This document shows, one piece after another, positions 32,562-41,770 of a stretch of DNA of 64,000 nt. The notes beneath the pieces are model-generated. The model was not told the origin of the DNA and ran no database searches. It saw only the letters and a program-made list of their open reading frames with translations. How positions within the stretch are numbered: position 1 is the first letter of the stretch; every line of letters begins with the position of its first letter. Made by a program: the position numbers and the translations under genes. Source of the stretch: Chryseobacterium fluminis (lineage in GTDB: Bacteria > Bacteroidota > Bacteroidia > Flavobacteriales > Weeksellaceae); contig NZ_CP111121.1 in the NCBI RefSeq assembly GCF_026314945.1, positions 4,030,001 through 4,094,000 on the forward strand, written 5' to 3'.

Positions 32562-32865
32562 TTTTCTTTTCTTAGTATGAAACAAAGCGGTTTAAGTCTG
32601 CAAAATTAAATAAAAATAAATTTTCAGCATTATTTTTATTAACTTAATAAGTTTATGTGTTCGTTCTTACTTAATATTTCTTTGACTTGATTGGATGTTA
32701 TTTAACATTCAATTGTGTAGTTATCCGGTAATAACGGATAATCCCCTTTTTTAGTGTGCCCGGAAAGATTTGAGTACAATTTTTTTTAACTTTCTATTTT
32801 AACTTTCAGCTTCGCAACTTATTCGGGGCAGAATAGCAGAATTAGCTGTAAATAAAAATTACAAA
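32562..32865. other. Divergent promoter region
   Basis: No frame of interest; it lies between the divergently read peptidase and NsrR-like genes. Confidence 0.4.
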
Positions 32866-32889
32866 ATAGAAGATGTTTTTGTCTTTTAT
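32866..32889. promoter_or_regulatory. NsrR-like operator 1
   Basis: ATAGAAGATG TTTT TGTCTTTTAT, a diverged copy of the perfect palindrome at 33476, sits upstream of the regulator and overlaps the promoter region (TATCTTTA at 32894). Confidence 0.65.
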
Positions 32890-33020
32890 TTTATATCTTT
32901 ACCCAATAAAAATTAATTATCCTAATTTTGGAAATGCCATATGATGTCTGGTCAAGGATCAGACAGTAGAATACGGATCCAAAGTGGTGTGGAGATTTAA
33001 TAACGCAAAAAGAATCTGAT

Positions 33021-33458
33021 ATGGGAGTTTTTTCTAAGACATGTGAGTATGCGATGCGGGCAGTATTTTATATTGCTCAGAAATCACATCAGGGCCATAA
33101 AACAGGGATCAGGGAAATTGCACAAAATATCAATTCTCCGGAATCTTTTCTGGCTAAAATTCTGCAGAAACTTAGCAGAGAAGGACTGATCAGTTCTGCA
33201 AAAGGCCCGAATGGAGGCTTCTATCTGGACGAGAAGGATCTGAGCCGTCCGCTGGCCGATATTGTTTCTGCGATAGAGGGAGACGATCTGTTTAAAGGTT
33301 GCGGAATGGGTCTGAGTTACTGTTCGGAATCTAACCCATGTCCTTTGCACGACGAATTCAAAAAAGTAAGAAGTCAAATTACGCTCATGCTGCATCAGAC
33401 CACCATCGGAAAATTTAATAATGAATTAATCAATGGACAGTTAACTTTAAATAAGTGA
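33021..33458 (+). CDS. Rrf2 family regulator, NsrR-like (nitric oxide sensing)
   Basis: 145 residues. HTH GIREIAQNINSPESFLAKIL, wing LISSAKGPNGGFYL, and three Cys (about 94, 101, 107) in GCGMGLSYCSESNPCPLH, the ligand set for an Fe-S cluster in NsrR/IscR proteins. The next gene is a flavohaemoglobin and both have matching palindromes upstream, so this most likely represses hmp until NO destroys the cluster. Assigning NsrR and not IscR rests on this context. Confidence 0.88.
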   Translation: MGVFSKTCEYAMRAVFYIAQKSHQGHKTGIREIAQNINSPESFLAKILQKLSREGLISSAKGPNGGFYLDEKDLSRPLADIVSAIEGDDLFKGCGMGLSYCSESNPCPLHDEFKKVRSQITLMLHQTTIGKFNNELINGQLTLNK

Positions 33459-33475
33459 AAAAAAAATTTAATCAA

Positions 33476-33499
33476 ATAAAGGACATTTTTGTCCTTTAT
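33476..33499. promoter_or_regulatory. NsrR-like operator 2
   Basis: A perfect palindrome with 10-bp arms (ATAAAGGACA, TTTT, TGTCCTTTAT) immediately upstream of the hmp -7 region (TATAATCTTTA). Confidence 0.75.
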
Positions 33500-33515
33500 T
33501 ATAATCTTTAATAAA

Positions 33516-34721
33516 ATGACAGAAAATCAAAAAGAATTAGTGAAAAAAACAATCCCTGTTTTAAGAGAGCATGGAGTATTGTTGACGAGCCATTTTTATA
33601 ACAGGATGTTTGAGCACAATCCTGAGCTGAAGCATGTTTTCAATATGGGAAATCAGAAGAATAAAAAGCAGCAGACCGCCTTGGCTATGACTGTTCTGGC
33701 CTATGCTGAACATATTGAAGATCCGGGTGTACTATTGCCGGTAATAGACAGCATAGGTCATAAGCATACCAGCTTAGATATTAGACGCGATCATTATCCC
33801 ATTGTGGGAAAGCATTTAATTGCTTCCATTAAAGAAGTATTGGGAGATGACGCCAGTGATGAATTATTGGAAGCCTGGACGGTAGCTTATCAGCAATTAG
33901 CCGAATTAATGGCAGGTCATGAGCAGGATATTTACGATCAGAAAACGATCAGAAAGGGGGGCTGGGCCGGTTGGAGATCATTTGTAGTTCAGAGAAAAAT
34001 AAAAGAATCGGAAGAGATTACCTCTTTTTATTTATATCCGTCAGATGGGGGAGCTGTTTCTGATTTTATTCCGGGACAATACCTCAGTGTAAGGCTGTTT
34101 CTTCCGGAACTCAATTTATTACAGCCCAGACAATACAGTATTTCGAGTTCGCCGAACGGCATGTATTACCGCATATCGGTGAAACGCGAAGCCGGAAGCC
34201 AGCATCCTGATGGGATGATCAGTAACCGTCTTCATCAGTTTATCCAGGAAGGTGACATAGTTGAGGTATCTGCTCCTGCCGGAAATTTTGTTTTAGATGT
34301 AAATTCCGATCATCCGAAAGTATTTATCAGCGGAGGGGTAGGCCAGACACCGCTCATGTCTATGCTTGAAAAGTTAATTTCAAATGATAATGCGGCTGGT
34401 GTGCCGATCACGTGGATTCATGGCTGCAGAAGCGAGGCGGTACATGCATTTAAAGACAGGTTAGAAGAACTGGCAAATCTGGATTGCTTAAAAAAACATA
34501 TTTTTTACGACATTCCGGGAAAAGACGGTGCTGATTTTCACTCCGGCTGGGTAGATTTGTCCATGATTAAAGAAGATGTCCTGATGCCTGAATCCGACTT
34601 CTATATTTGCGGACCTGCGCCGTTTATCAGCAAACATTACCAGTTTCTTTTGCAGAATGGGGTCAGTAAAAAGCATATTCATTTTGAAGAATTCGGACCG
34701 GCTTCCCTGCAGTTGAATTAA
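33516..34721 (+). CDS. hmp: Flavohaemoglobin (nitric oxide dioxygenase)
   Basis: 401 residues from the ATG at 33516; the in-frame start at 33489 lies inside the operator. Globin domain (1-140) with VLLTSHFYNRMFEHNPELKH and the proximal-His region; FAD domain with RQYSISSSP; NAD domain with ISGGVGQTPLMSMLE and the C-terminal FEEFGPAS. It oxidises NO to nitrate with O2 and NADH. Directly behind its NsrR-like regulator. Confidence 0.93.
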   Translation: MTENQKELVKKTIPVLREHGVLLTSHFYNRMFEHNPELKHVFNMGNQKNKKQQTALAMTVLAYAEHIEDPGVLLPVIDSIGHKHTSLDIRRDHYPIVGKHLIASIKEVLGDDASDELLEAWTVAYQQLAELMAGHEQDIYDQKTIRKGGWAGWRSFVVQRKIKESEEITSFYLYPSDGGAVSDFIPGQYLSVRLFLPELNLLQPRQYSISSSPNGMYYRISVKREAGSQHPDGMISNRLHQFIQEGDIVEVSAPAGNFVLDVNSDHPKVFISGGVGQTPLMSMLEKLISNDNAAGVPITWIHGCRSEAVHAFKDRLEELANLDCLKKHIFYDIPGKDGADFHSGWVDLSMIKEDVLMPESDFYICGPAPFISKHYQFLLQNGVSKKHIHFEEFGPASLQLN

Positions 34722-35113
34722 TCTTTGTTCTGCAGTTCATGCGATCAGGTAGAGTGCGGGTTTTGCTCAAATCGCTCAATGAGCTGCAGAATATACTTCG
34801 ATAGCTGAGTCTCCTGAAAAGCTAAATCATTCGCGCAAAAAGAATTCAACATATGACAACTTTTGGAGTCTTTATTTTGTGGACTCTTCAATTGATAACC
34901 GCTATTGATAATTTCTATATAGGGATAAATTAATATGAAAAACCTTATGTTCGGGATTTTTTGTTTTAATTCTGCTATTCAGTAGGTTATTTTTAATAAG
35001 CCTTGCCTTCAGAGAGAGATCAGAATTCCGGAGCCGGATCGTTGAGGACCTTATAACAGGCTTGTTATTTTTATTTATTCTAAATATATTTAAATTTGTC
35101 ACAAAATATATTC
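34722..35113. other. Intergenic stretch
   Basis: Contains a 16-codon frame (MKNLMFGIFCFNSAIQ) at about 34935 that looks like a truncated signal peptide and is probably a relic. Nothing else is supported. Confidence 0.4.
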
Positions 35114-36670
35114 ATGAAAAAAATATCCTTAGCCTTTATCATCAGCATCACGTTTGTTGGTTTTTTTAAAGCTCAATCCAATGCCTGTAACGCGGTGAAT
35201 GTCCCTTACGTTGTCCCTCTCGATTCAGCCGTGCCTCCACTCTTTCCGGAATGTACTTCGGTAATTAATTACGGTACAGGAAACAGCTGGAAAATCGTAA
35301 ATTTTCACGGCAATGGCTTTACAGGCAATATTTTAAGGTATCAGTATCACCAGACAAATCCTGCCAATACCTGGTTTTTTTCACGGGGAATCAATCTTAC
35401 CGGCGGAACCCGATACAGAATAAAATATAAATATGGAAATTCCGGAATTTCCTACCCTGAAAAATTAAAAGTAGCCTACGGTATTTCAGCCTCTGAATCC
35501 GGAATGCTTTATCCATTGGCAGACCATCCCAATATAACGAACAGCATCGCCGCCGGTAACTCTGCAGATTTTACTCCTGCCAGTAGCGGAATTTATTATT
35601 TAGGATTTAAAGCCTATTCGGATGCTAATATGAACAGGCTGGAGTTAGATGATATCAATATTACCGTGGCGCCATTATGTGATGAGCCTTCGAATGTAGC
35701 TGTGAATACCATAACCGGCAGTACAGCTTCCGTCCAATGGGCAGCTCCGGCTTCACCACCCACAAACGGGTACGAATATTATATTTCTACCAGTAATACT
35801 GCTCCGGGCAGCGCTACGGTACCTACAGGTGCTGTCAATCAGTCATCCGTTCATTTATCCAACTTAAATCCGGCGTCAAAATATTACATATGGGTGAGAT
35901 CGGTATGCTCGGCATCAGAAAAAAGTGTCTGGAGTGCGATTGCCAATTTCGTTACCGAATGCGCAGATATTGCGAATTTTACTGAGAATTTTGACTCCGG
36001 TCAGGTGGGTAAGTTACCAGGGTGCTGGAAGAATCTGGGAGCCGGGAATTATGCGGGAATTCAGCAGGAATCAGTGGGAAGCGCTCCCAATGCTTTGTAT
36101 ATCCATACATTTCTACCTTCTACCGGATTTATATCTTTGCCTCCGGTAAATACCTTACAGCTGGGGACACATCGTTTAAAATTTAAAGCAAGAGCCAACA
36201 CAACTCCCGGCGGAACGGTAGAGATCGGTTATCTGGACAGTTCTGATCATTTCAATGTACTGACGACCTACACCTCTGCCAGCACCACTGCTGTTGATAA
36301 TTTCTCGTTTGCAATACCGGTGTTGCCTGCTGGAGTAAACAGGCTGGCCATGAAACACACCGGAAATCCGTCCTATAGTGTTCTTATCGATGATATCATT
36401 TACGAAGAATCGCCTCTCCTGGCGGTCGGAGATGCTGAAAAAGAACAGTTAAGGATCTATCCTAATCCCTTTAAAAATGCTTTACATATTGATCGGGATC
36501 AAAATATAAAGTCCATTCGTATTTATGATGTATCAGGAAAAATGGTGAGGATGATCAGAAATCCAACTTCAGTTTTACATTTGGAGGAATTGAGCGCGGG
36601 GATGTATATTTTCGTTATGGAAGATGATCAGGGCGGTAAGGTTATAAAAAAGATGAGTAAGCAGCAATAA
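35114..36670 (+). CDS. Secreted protein with fibronectin III domain and type IX sorting signal
   Basis: 518 residues from the ATG at 35114, which opens the signal peptide MKKISLAFIISITFVGFFKAQ. A beta-rich adhesin-like region (30-195), a fibronectin type III domain (about 200-285; PSNVAVNTITGSTASVQW and YYIWVRSVCSASEKSVWS), a second carbohydrate-binding-like region (300-435), and the type A sorting domain (LRIYPNPFKNALHI..IRIYDVSGKMV). It is exported by T9SS and displayed on or released from the surface. Confidence 0.88.
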   Translation: MKKISLAFIISITFVGFFKAQSNACNAVNVPYVVPLDSAVPPLFPECTSVINYGTGNSWKIVNFHGNGFTGNILRYQYHQTNPANTWFFSRGINLTGGTRYRIKYKYGNSGISYPEKLKVAYGISASESGMLYPLADHPNITNSIAAGNSADFTPASSGIYYLGFKAYSDANMNRLELDDINITVAPLCDEPSNVAVNTITGSTASVQWAAPASPPTNGYEYYISTSNTAPGSATVPTGAVNQSSVHLSNLNPASKYYIWVRSVCSASEKSVWSAIANFVTECADIANFTENFDSGQVGKLPGCWKNLGAGNYAGIQQESVGSAPNALYIHTFLPSTGFISLPPVNTLQLGTHRLKFKARANTTPGGTVEIGYLDSSDHFNVLTTYTSASTTAVDNFSFAIPVLPAGVNRLAMKHTGNPSYSVLIDDIIYEESPLLAVGDAEKEQLRIYPNPFKNALHIDRDQNIKSIRIYDVSGKMVRMIRNPTSVLHLEELSAGMYIFVMEDDQGGKVIKKMSKQQ

Positions 36671-36785
36671 AGAAGATTATTCTCTCCGGAAATTCGATAC
36701 ATGCAATAGAGCTATAACCGGAATATGAGATGAACGTTCTTAATAAAATTCTACCCTTATCAAATTTCCTATCAGGTACATTCAG

Positions 36786-36812
36786 AGACTGTCTAAAAAG
36801 GCAGTCTTTTTA
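36786..36812 (+). terminator. Terminator after the secreted adhesin gene
   Basis: AGACTG pairs with CAGTCT, followed by T. Confidence 0.65.
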
Positions 36813-36899
36813 TTTATCAGAGAACGTATGATTATTTAAAATGACTTGCATAAGAGCATGCGACAATTCAATATGCCCGTTTACTATGTTAATAGGGAA

Positions 36900-37640
36900 C
36901 TAAAGGCTCGGAATTTTTATAATACTTAAATCCATCCGGGTAAAATCTGTTTTAGATGTCCCAATATCCCCTGCGAAGATATCCTGCTGATAGGTTTCAA
37001 CGCTATCAATCATAAAACAGCTTCCATCATAATTATAAGTAAAGGCGAATTTTTCCGCGCCATTCTCATAAAAGCTTTATCTGTATACGTACAAACCAGT
37101 TCTGAACCTTGCCATTCATATTTTTTAAAGCAAATATGATCTGCATTTTTGTCCTGAACTGTACTCATTTTACTTTCGAGCTTATTTTCTCTGAAGGCTA
37201 AATGTTCTGTTATTTTATAGGATTGATGATAAGAGATAAATGTAATTGCAGCATTCCCCTTTTTATCCTTCAGAATACTTTCTACCTCATCATCAGAGTA
37301 GGCATAAAAAGAAACAGTATTGAGTTCTCCGTTTTCATATTGCTTTTCATATATTGCTTTTTTATTTTCAAAATAAGTTTCAACATATACAGTTCAGAAA
37401 GTGATTTGTGTGTATCTTTTGTGATGGTAATTTCTATTCCACCATCATTAATATTTTACGATTTCAAACATAACTTCTGCGATAACAAGATACTAAATAT
37501 ACGCAATGTGATATAGGATTTCTTATTGTCTTTCGGATTAGGTTTCATATTAGCAGAGGGAAAGATCACAATGCTTTCAAACGGATAATTGATCAAACAG
37601 CTGTTTAAATATTTTTTTATAGATCATAGGTCTACATACA
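36900..37640 (-). pseudogene. Decayed gene of unknown function
   Basis: The minus strand holds successive coding-like pieces separated by frameshifts. In order: YLNSCLINYPFESIVIFPSA then MKPNPKDNKKSYITLRIF; INDGGIEITITKDTHKSLSE; TVYVETYFENKKAIYEKQYE continuing through YAYSDDEVESILKDKKGNAA and ISYHQSYKITEHLAFREN to SELVCTYTDKAF; then YENGAEKFAFTYNYDGSCFM to a TAG at 36900. At least three single-base shifts are needed to join them. The composition (Tyr, Lys, Asn, charged) suits a periplasmic or lipoprotein gene, but I recognise no family. The repeated shifts argue against sequencing error. Confidence 0.7.
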
Positions 37641-37803
37641 GACAGAAATTACGACAGATCTAGCTGAAGTATATGAAAAACAATATTTTGCATTCATTGC
37701 TGAATGCGGTTTTCCTTCAAAAAAAATCATAAATTATAGTTAAGCCCTTATCACGGTCTCTATTTTGCTTTAATCTTTTCACACCAATACAAAATATACA
37801 CTT

Positions 37804-38955
37804 ATGTTAGCAATGAATTTCCGCGGACCTTTCCGCGTGCGCGCAGACCGCAATATGCCAGAGCCGCAAATAGAACATCCGGAAGACGCCATTGTGAAGG
37901 TTTTAAGATCCTGTATCTGTGGTTCCGATCTGCACCTTTACCATGGCCTTGTTCCCGATACTCGAGTAGATACTACATTCGGACACGAATTTATCGGGGA
38001 AGTGGTTGAAATTGGCTCCTCTGTACAGAAACTGAAAGTAGGCGACAAGGTAATGGTACCTTTTAATATTTCCTGCGGAAAATGTGCTTTTTGCAAGCAG
38101 GAACTTTACGGTAACTGCCACGAATCAAATCCAATGGCAACTGCAGTGGGAGGCATTTTCGGTTATTCCCACACAGCCGGCGGATATCAGGGCGGGCAGG
38201 CAGAATATGCCCGGGTGCCTTATGCAGATGTAGGTCCTACTGTGATTCCTGACTGGATGGATCCCGACGATGCAGTGTTGCTTACCGATGTAGTGCCTAC
38301 AGGCTACCAGGCGGCAGAAATGGCAGGTATTCAGAAAGGCGATACCGTAGTGGTTTTCGGCGCAGGTCCTATCGGTATTATGGCAGCCAAATCTGCATGG
38401 CTTTTTGGTGCAGGAAGGGTAATCGTGATCGACTCTCTGGAGTACAGACTTGATTTTGTAGCGAAATATGCACAATGCGAAGCTTATAATTTTAACAGTA
38501 TCGGCGACCCGGTGGTTTTTATAAAAACACAAACCGATTCCTTGGGTGCAGACGTCTGTATAGATGCAGTAGGCTGCGAGGCGAAAGGAAATCTTACCAA
38601 TACGATCCTGGGAACAAAATTACTTTTACAGGGCGGTTCTACCACGGCACTTCACTGGGCCATTAATTCGGTGAAGAAGGGTGGAATTGTTTCTGTTGTA
38701 GGTGTTTACGGTCCTACGGATGCCTTGGTGCCTATTGGAAATATCGTGAATAAAGGAATTACGATCCGGGCTAACCAGGCAGCCGTAAAACGTCACCTGC
38801 CAAAGCTTATTGAACACGTAAAAAACGGTATTCTTGATCCTAAACAGATCATCACTCACCGGGTACCACTGGAAGAAGTGGCCGAGGCCTATCATATATT
38901 TTCGCGCAAGCTGGATGGCTGCATAAAGACAGTGCTTATTCCGCCAACTGCTTAA
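37804..38955 (+). CDS. Zinc-dependent alcohol dehydrogenase
   Basis: 383 residues, MDR superfamily. Catalytic zinc site CICGSDLHLYHG and GHEFIGEV; structural zinc site CGKCAFCKQELYGNC; NAD-binding VVFGAGPIGIMAAK followed by VIVID, indicating NAD(H) use. Length and spacing fit the glutathione-independent formaldehyde or threonine-type dehydrogenases. It is followed 26 bp later by an uncharacterised gene, probably co-transcribed. Confidence 0.88.
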   Translation: MLAMNFRGPFRVRADRNMPEPQIEHPEDAIVKVLRSCICGSDLHLYHGLVPDTRVDTTFGHEFIGEVVEIGSSVQKLKVGDKVMVPFNISCGKCAFCKQELYGNCHESNPMATAVGGIFGYSHTAGGYQGGQAEYARVPYADVGPTVIPDWMDPDDAVLLTDVVPTGYQAAEMAGIQKGDTVVVFGAGPIGIMAAKSAWLFGAGRVIVIDSLEYRLDFVAKYAQCEAYNFNSIGDPVVFIKTQTDSLGADVCIDAVGCEAKGNLTNTILGTKLLLQGGSTTALHWAINSVKKGGIVSVVGVYGPTDALVPIGNIVNKGITIRANQAAVKRHLPKLIEHVKNGILDPKQIITHRVPLEEVAEAYHIFSRKLDGCIKTVLIPPTA

Positions 38956-38981
38956 CTAGTTTTAACTCAAAAAATCACGAC

Positions 38982-39509
38982 ATGATTACAGACGAAACAA
39001 AACCCTCCGATTTTAAAAAAAGTGAACAGGCAGATTACAGTCATATAAAAGGTTGGGGAATAGATGCCGATCCTGAAAATGATCCCGTTTATCCCATGAA
39101 AAAGCGTACCAACGAAGAACATGATGGCTATGCATGGGAAAGACCGCCACAGCAACCTGAAGACGTAGAAATTCTGAAATCCGTAGAGCGGCCCAACTTA
39201 ACTGCTGCTTTTGGTACCGCATCACCGCCTAAAGGTCTTAACGGTGAAATCAGAAAATTTGCTTTTAAATATAGTGAATCCAGCTATGGCAGATGGCTTC
39301 CTCTTGTCCTGGCAGACCGTGTCGGCGCAGTGGAAGGAATTATTGATGACCTGAAGAAAGGTCATTTGCCCAATATTTTTGCCGAGCGCGGCTGGGGAGC
39401 CGAATGGAAATATAACAGGAAAAATTTTCTCCTGAAAATGGCTGTGGCCGCTACAGTGACAGCCGTCGCTATAAGCGTAATAACGTCAAAAAAGAAAAAC
39501 GAAGATTAA
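38982..39509 (+). CDS. Conserved-looking protein with C-terminal membrane anchor
   Basis: 175 residues: an acidic, Pro-rich N-terminal half (DPENDPVYPMKKRTNEEHDG), a middle region FAFKYSESSYGRWLPLVLAD, and a single membrane segment near the end (MAVAATVTAVAISVITS) with a Lys-rich tail. Orientation suggests a cytoplasmic N terminus. It is probably in an operon with the dehydrogenase. Family not recognised. Confidence 0.7.
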   Translation: MITDETKPSDFKKSEQADYSHIKGWGIDADPENDPVYPMKKRTNEEHDGYAWERPPQQPEDVEILKSVERPNLTAAFGTASPPKGLNGEIRKFAFKYSESSYGRWLPLVLADRVGAVEGIIDDLKKGHLPNIFAERGWGAEWKYNRKNFLLKMAVAATVTAVAISVITSKKKNED

Positions 39510-39517
39510 TCTAATCA

Positions 39518-39546
39518 GGTCGGAATTTTTTCCGGCCTTTTTTATT
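39518..39546 (+). terminator. Terminator after the dehydrogenase operon
   Basis: GGTCGGAA pairs with TTCCGGCC over a TTTT loop, followed by a T run. Confidence 0.75.
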
Positions 39547-39608
39547 TTAAAGTCCTATCGGAAGTTTATTATGGGCTATAATTTGATCAAGATAATCCTC
39601 CTGCGTGT

Positions 39609-40013
39609 ATGAATTTATCACTGGAAGACCTTCCCGGTGAAAAGTGGAAACCGAATCCTAATCTTACAGGTTATTTTGCCATTTCCAATAAAGGAAGAAT
39701 AAAAAGACTGGACAGCTGGAGTGAGAATAGAAACAAAACTTTTTATAACGAGCGTATTATTGCTCTTTTTCTGGACACTCGTTCCAATACAAACTCCACC
39801 TTGTATACCAACTTAAGTTATAATGGCAAACGGGTTCAGATAAGACTATACAAATATCTGTATTATTGTTTTGTCAAGAAATTTGATATGAACGACCGCT
39901 CACTTGTTGTGATCAACAAAAATGAGCCATCATGGAATCTGGATACCTCAAATCTTGAATTGTGTTCTGCGGCTTATCATTTAAACAAAAAAGACAATAC
40001 TAGATTGTCTTAA
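39609..40013 (+). CDS. Small protein with an N-terminal NUMOD4 motif
   Basis: 134 residues. The start, LPGEKWKPNPNLTGYFAISNKGRIKRLDSW, split as WKPNPNLTGYFAISNKGRIK, is a NUMOD4 DNA-binding motif known from phage HNH homing endonucleases. The rest has neither an HNH nuclease motif nor the usual HH..N spacing, though LVVINKNEPSWNLDTSNLEL recalls the part that follows the nuclease core. It may be an HNH gene whose catalytic part decayed, or a domesticated binding protein. Confidence 0.65.
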   Translation: MNLSLEDLPGEKWKPNPNLTGYFAISNKGRIKRLDSWSENRNKTFYNERIIALFLDTRSNTNSTLYTNLSYNGKRVQIRLYKYLYYCFVKKFDMNDRSLVVINKNEPSWNLDTSNLELCSAAYHLNKKDNTRLS

Positions 40014-40523
40014 CTATTTGAATTCAATAGATTACCAGAATATATTAAAACGAATACTTTAATTGGACCTTTTGTTTCATTGCATTTGATCTGTTTGAGA
40101 TTTTATTGATCACGGATAGAAGCTACAATCGGTAATAGAAGAAATTAATAAATAGAGCAATAAACCTGAATTTTATTGCTCTTCATTTCTCATTGCAGAT
40201 TACTCTAAAAATGCTTCATATTATTTTCTCTGAATTCTGAATATTATCAGTGAGAAAATAGTTTATTGTTTTAAGTATTTAATTAATAAAATTCTTTAAT
40301 CTTAATCAATCAACAAAAATCATTTTATTTAAATACGCTTATTTTACATCTCGTGACAACTTCTATAGAATGCTTCAACATTCAGCATTTAGTTTAATTA
40401 GCATTCTGAATAAATTTACATTCATGTTTTATGTGGTGTCAATATCGCATAAAATGTGGTATATGTTTGGTTATTTGGCATTGAAATTGCACAAATTATA
40501 TTAACCAAACAAATTAATATATC
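40014..40523. other. Intergenic stretch with a terminator
   Basis: Contains the hairpin at 40154 and AT-rich upstream sequence of the next gene. Nothing else is supported. Confidence 0.5.
40154..40189 (+). terminator. Terminator
   Basis: AGAGCAATAAA pairs with TTTATTGCTCT; a modest T-rich tail follows. Confidence 0.6.
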
Positions 40524-41381
40524 ATGAAAAAAATTTTTACTCTTATCGGGCTTATCTCGACAGCTGCATTTTGTAATGCTCAGATTGTAATTAATGAAAT
40601 TTATACGGGAGGTGGAATTCTAGGAGCAACGCTGACCAATGATTTTATAGAACTGAAAAATATTGGGACTTCTACCTCTACGCTTACTGGCGCAACCATA
40701 CAGTATGGACCCGTTTCCGGGCCGTTTACCCAGTACCATACACTTCCTGCTATTACTTTGGCTCCCGGACAGACCTATTTAATTCAGGAAGGTTCTGATG
40801 GCGGCGGGATCATCAATCTTGTCAACCCCAACCTTATCGTTAACGTCGTGCTTAATTTTGACGGAACCGGTCCTACCGTAGGTTTGGGCTTAGGTCTCGC
40901 ACTCACTTCAGGAAAGGTTGCTTTGGCAAGCAATACCACACAGGTTACCGGATCTACTGCATCAAATGTTTTAGACTTTGTAGGATATGGCCTGGCTAAT
41001 CAATACGAAGGTTCGGGAGCAGCTCCTTCTCCAAGCATTTTAAATTCAATTACGAGAGTTTCAGGGGATACCAATAATAATAACGTAGATTTTACAGCTA
41101 CTGCTCCTACACCACAATCCGGAGTTTTGGCGGTAAATGATATAACCAACCAGTCTACACGATACGGATTTATTAAGAATTCTTTAGTTAAGAACAATGA
41201 AATCGTATTCGGAACTGATGTAAAAGATCTTAAAATTTACTCGATTTCAGGACAGTTAGTTAAAACTTCTTCCGTAAAGACAAATGAAGCTTTAAATATC
41301 GCAGATTTGCAGAAAGGAAATTATATTATTACCGGAACTGTTAATAACGAAACAGTTTCTCAGAAAATTTTAAAAGATTAA
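40524..41381 (+). CDS. Secreted lamin-tail-domain protein with type IX sorting signal
   Basis: 285 residues. Signal peptide MKKIFTLIGLISTAAFCNAQ; lamin tail domain at about 21-145 (IVINEIYTGGGI, NDFIELKNIGTSTSTLTG, LAPGQTYLIQEG); C-terminal type A sorting domain (VKDLKIYSISGQLVKTSSV..QKGNYIITGTVNNE). Lamin tail domains in bacteria occur in exported proteins, often nucleases, but no catalytic domain is present here. Exported by T9SS. Confidence 0.88.
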   Translation: MKKIFTLIGLISTAAFCNAQIVINEIYTGGGILGATLTNDFIELKNIGTSTSTLTGATIQYGPVSGPFTQYHTLPAITLAPGQTYLIQEGSDGGGIINLVNPNLIVNVVLNFDGTGPTVGLGLGLALTSGKVALASNTTQVTGSTASNVLDFVGYGLANQYEGSGAAPSPSILNSITRVSGDTNNNNVDFTATAPTPQSGVLAVNDITNQSTRYGFIKNSLVKNNEIVFGTDVKDLKIYSISGQLVKTSSVKTNEALNIADLQKGNYIITGTVNNETVSQKILKD

Positions 41382-41770
41382 ACGAAATTTTTGTTCCTAT
41401 ACCTGCAGGCAGCATAGATTACCTTAATAATCAGGAAGGTTATCCCATTTCGGATAACCTTCTTCATTTAATACATTATCCAAGGATGTTAAGCGAAGTT
41501 ATCGCCTCAACTTTCAGCCATACCTCCGAAACATGTCTGGAGAGGTAATCACTGCAATGTCGAACGCCTGTTGATCTGATAATGAAAATTACTAACCACT
41601 AAAAAAGTAGGTAACTAAACAATAAAAATAGAACTTAAAATATATAATTATTTTATTGTAAGAACTAATCATCTGAAAGTGTTAATTTTATCAAAAAATC
41701 ACTTTTATCATGCTGGCGAAAGCCCTTCTCAACCTTTGTTTTAATATATTTGCAAATCACATTTTGTTTT
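41382..41770. other. Intergenic stretch
   Basis: Holds the terminator at 41434 and, at 41744-41751, TATATTTG, a consensus -7 element for gpsA. Nothing else. Confidence 0.5.
41434..41470 (+). terminator. Terminator after the lamin-tail gene
   Basis: GAAGGTTATCC pairs with GGATAACCTTC (11 bp, perfect), followed by a T-rich tail. Confidence 0.75.
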
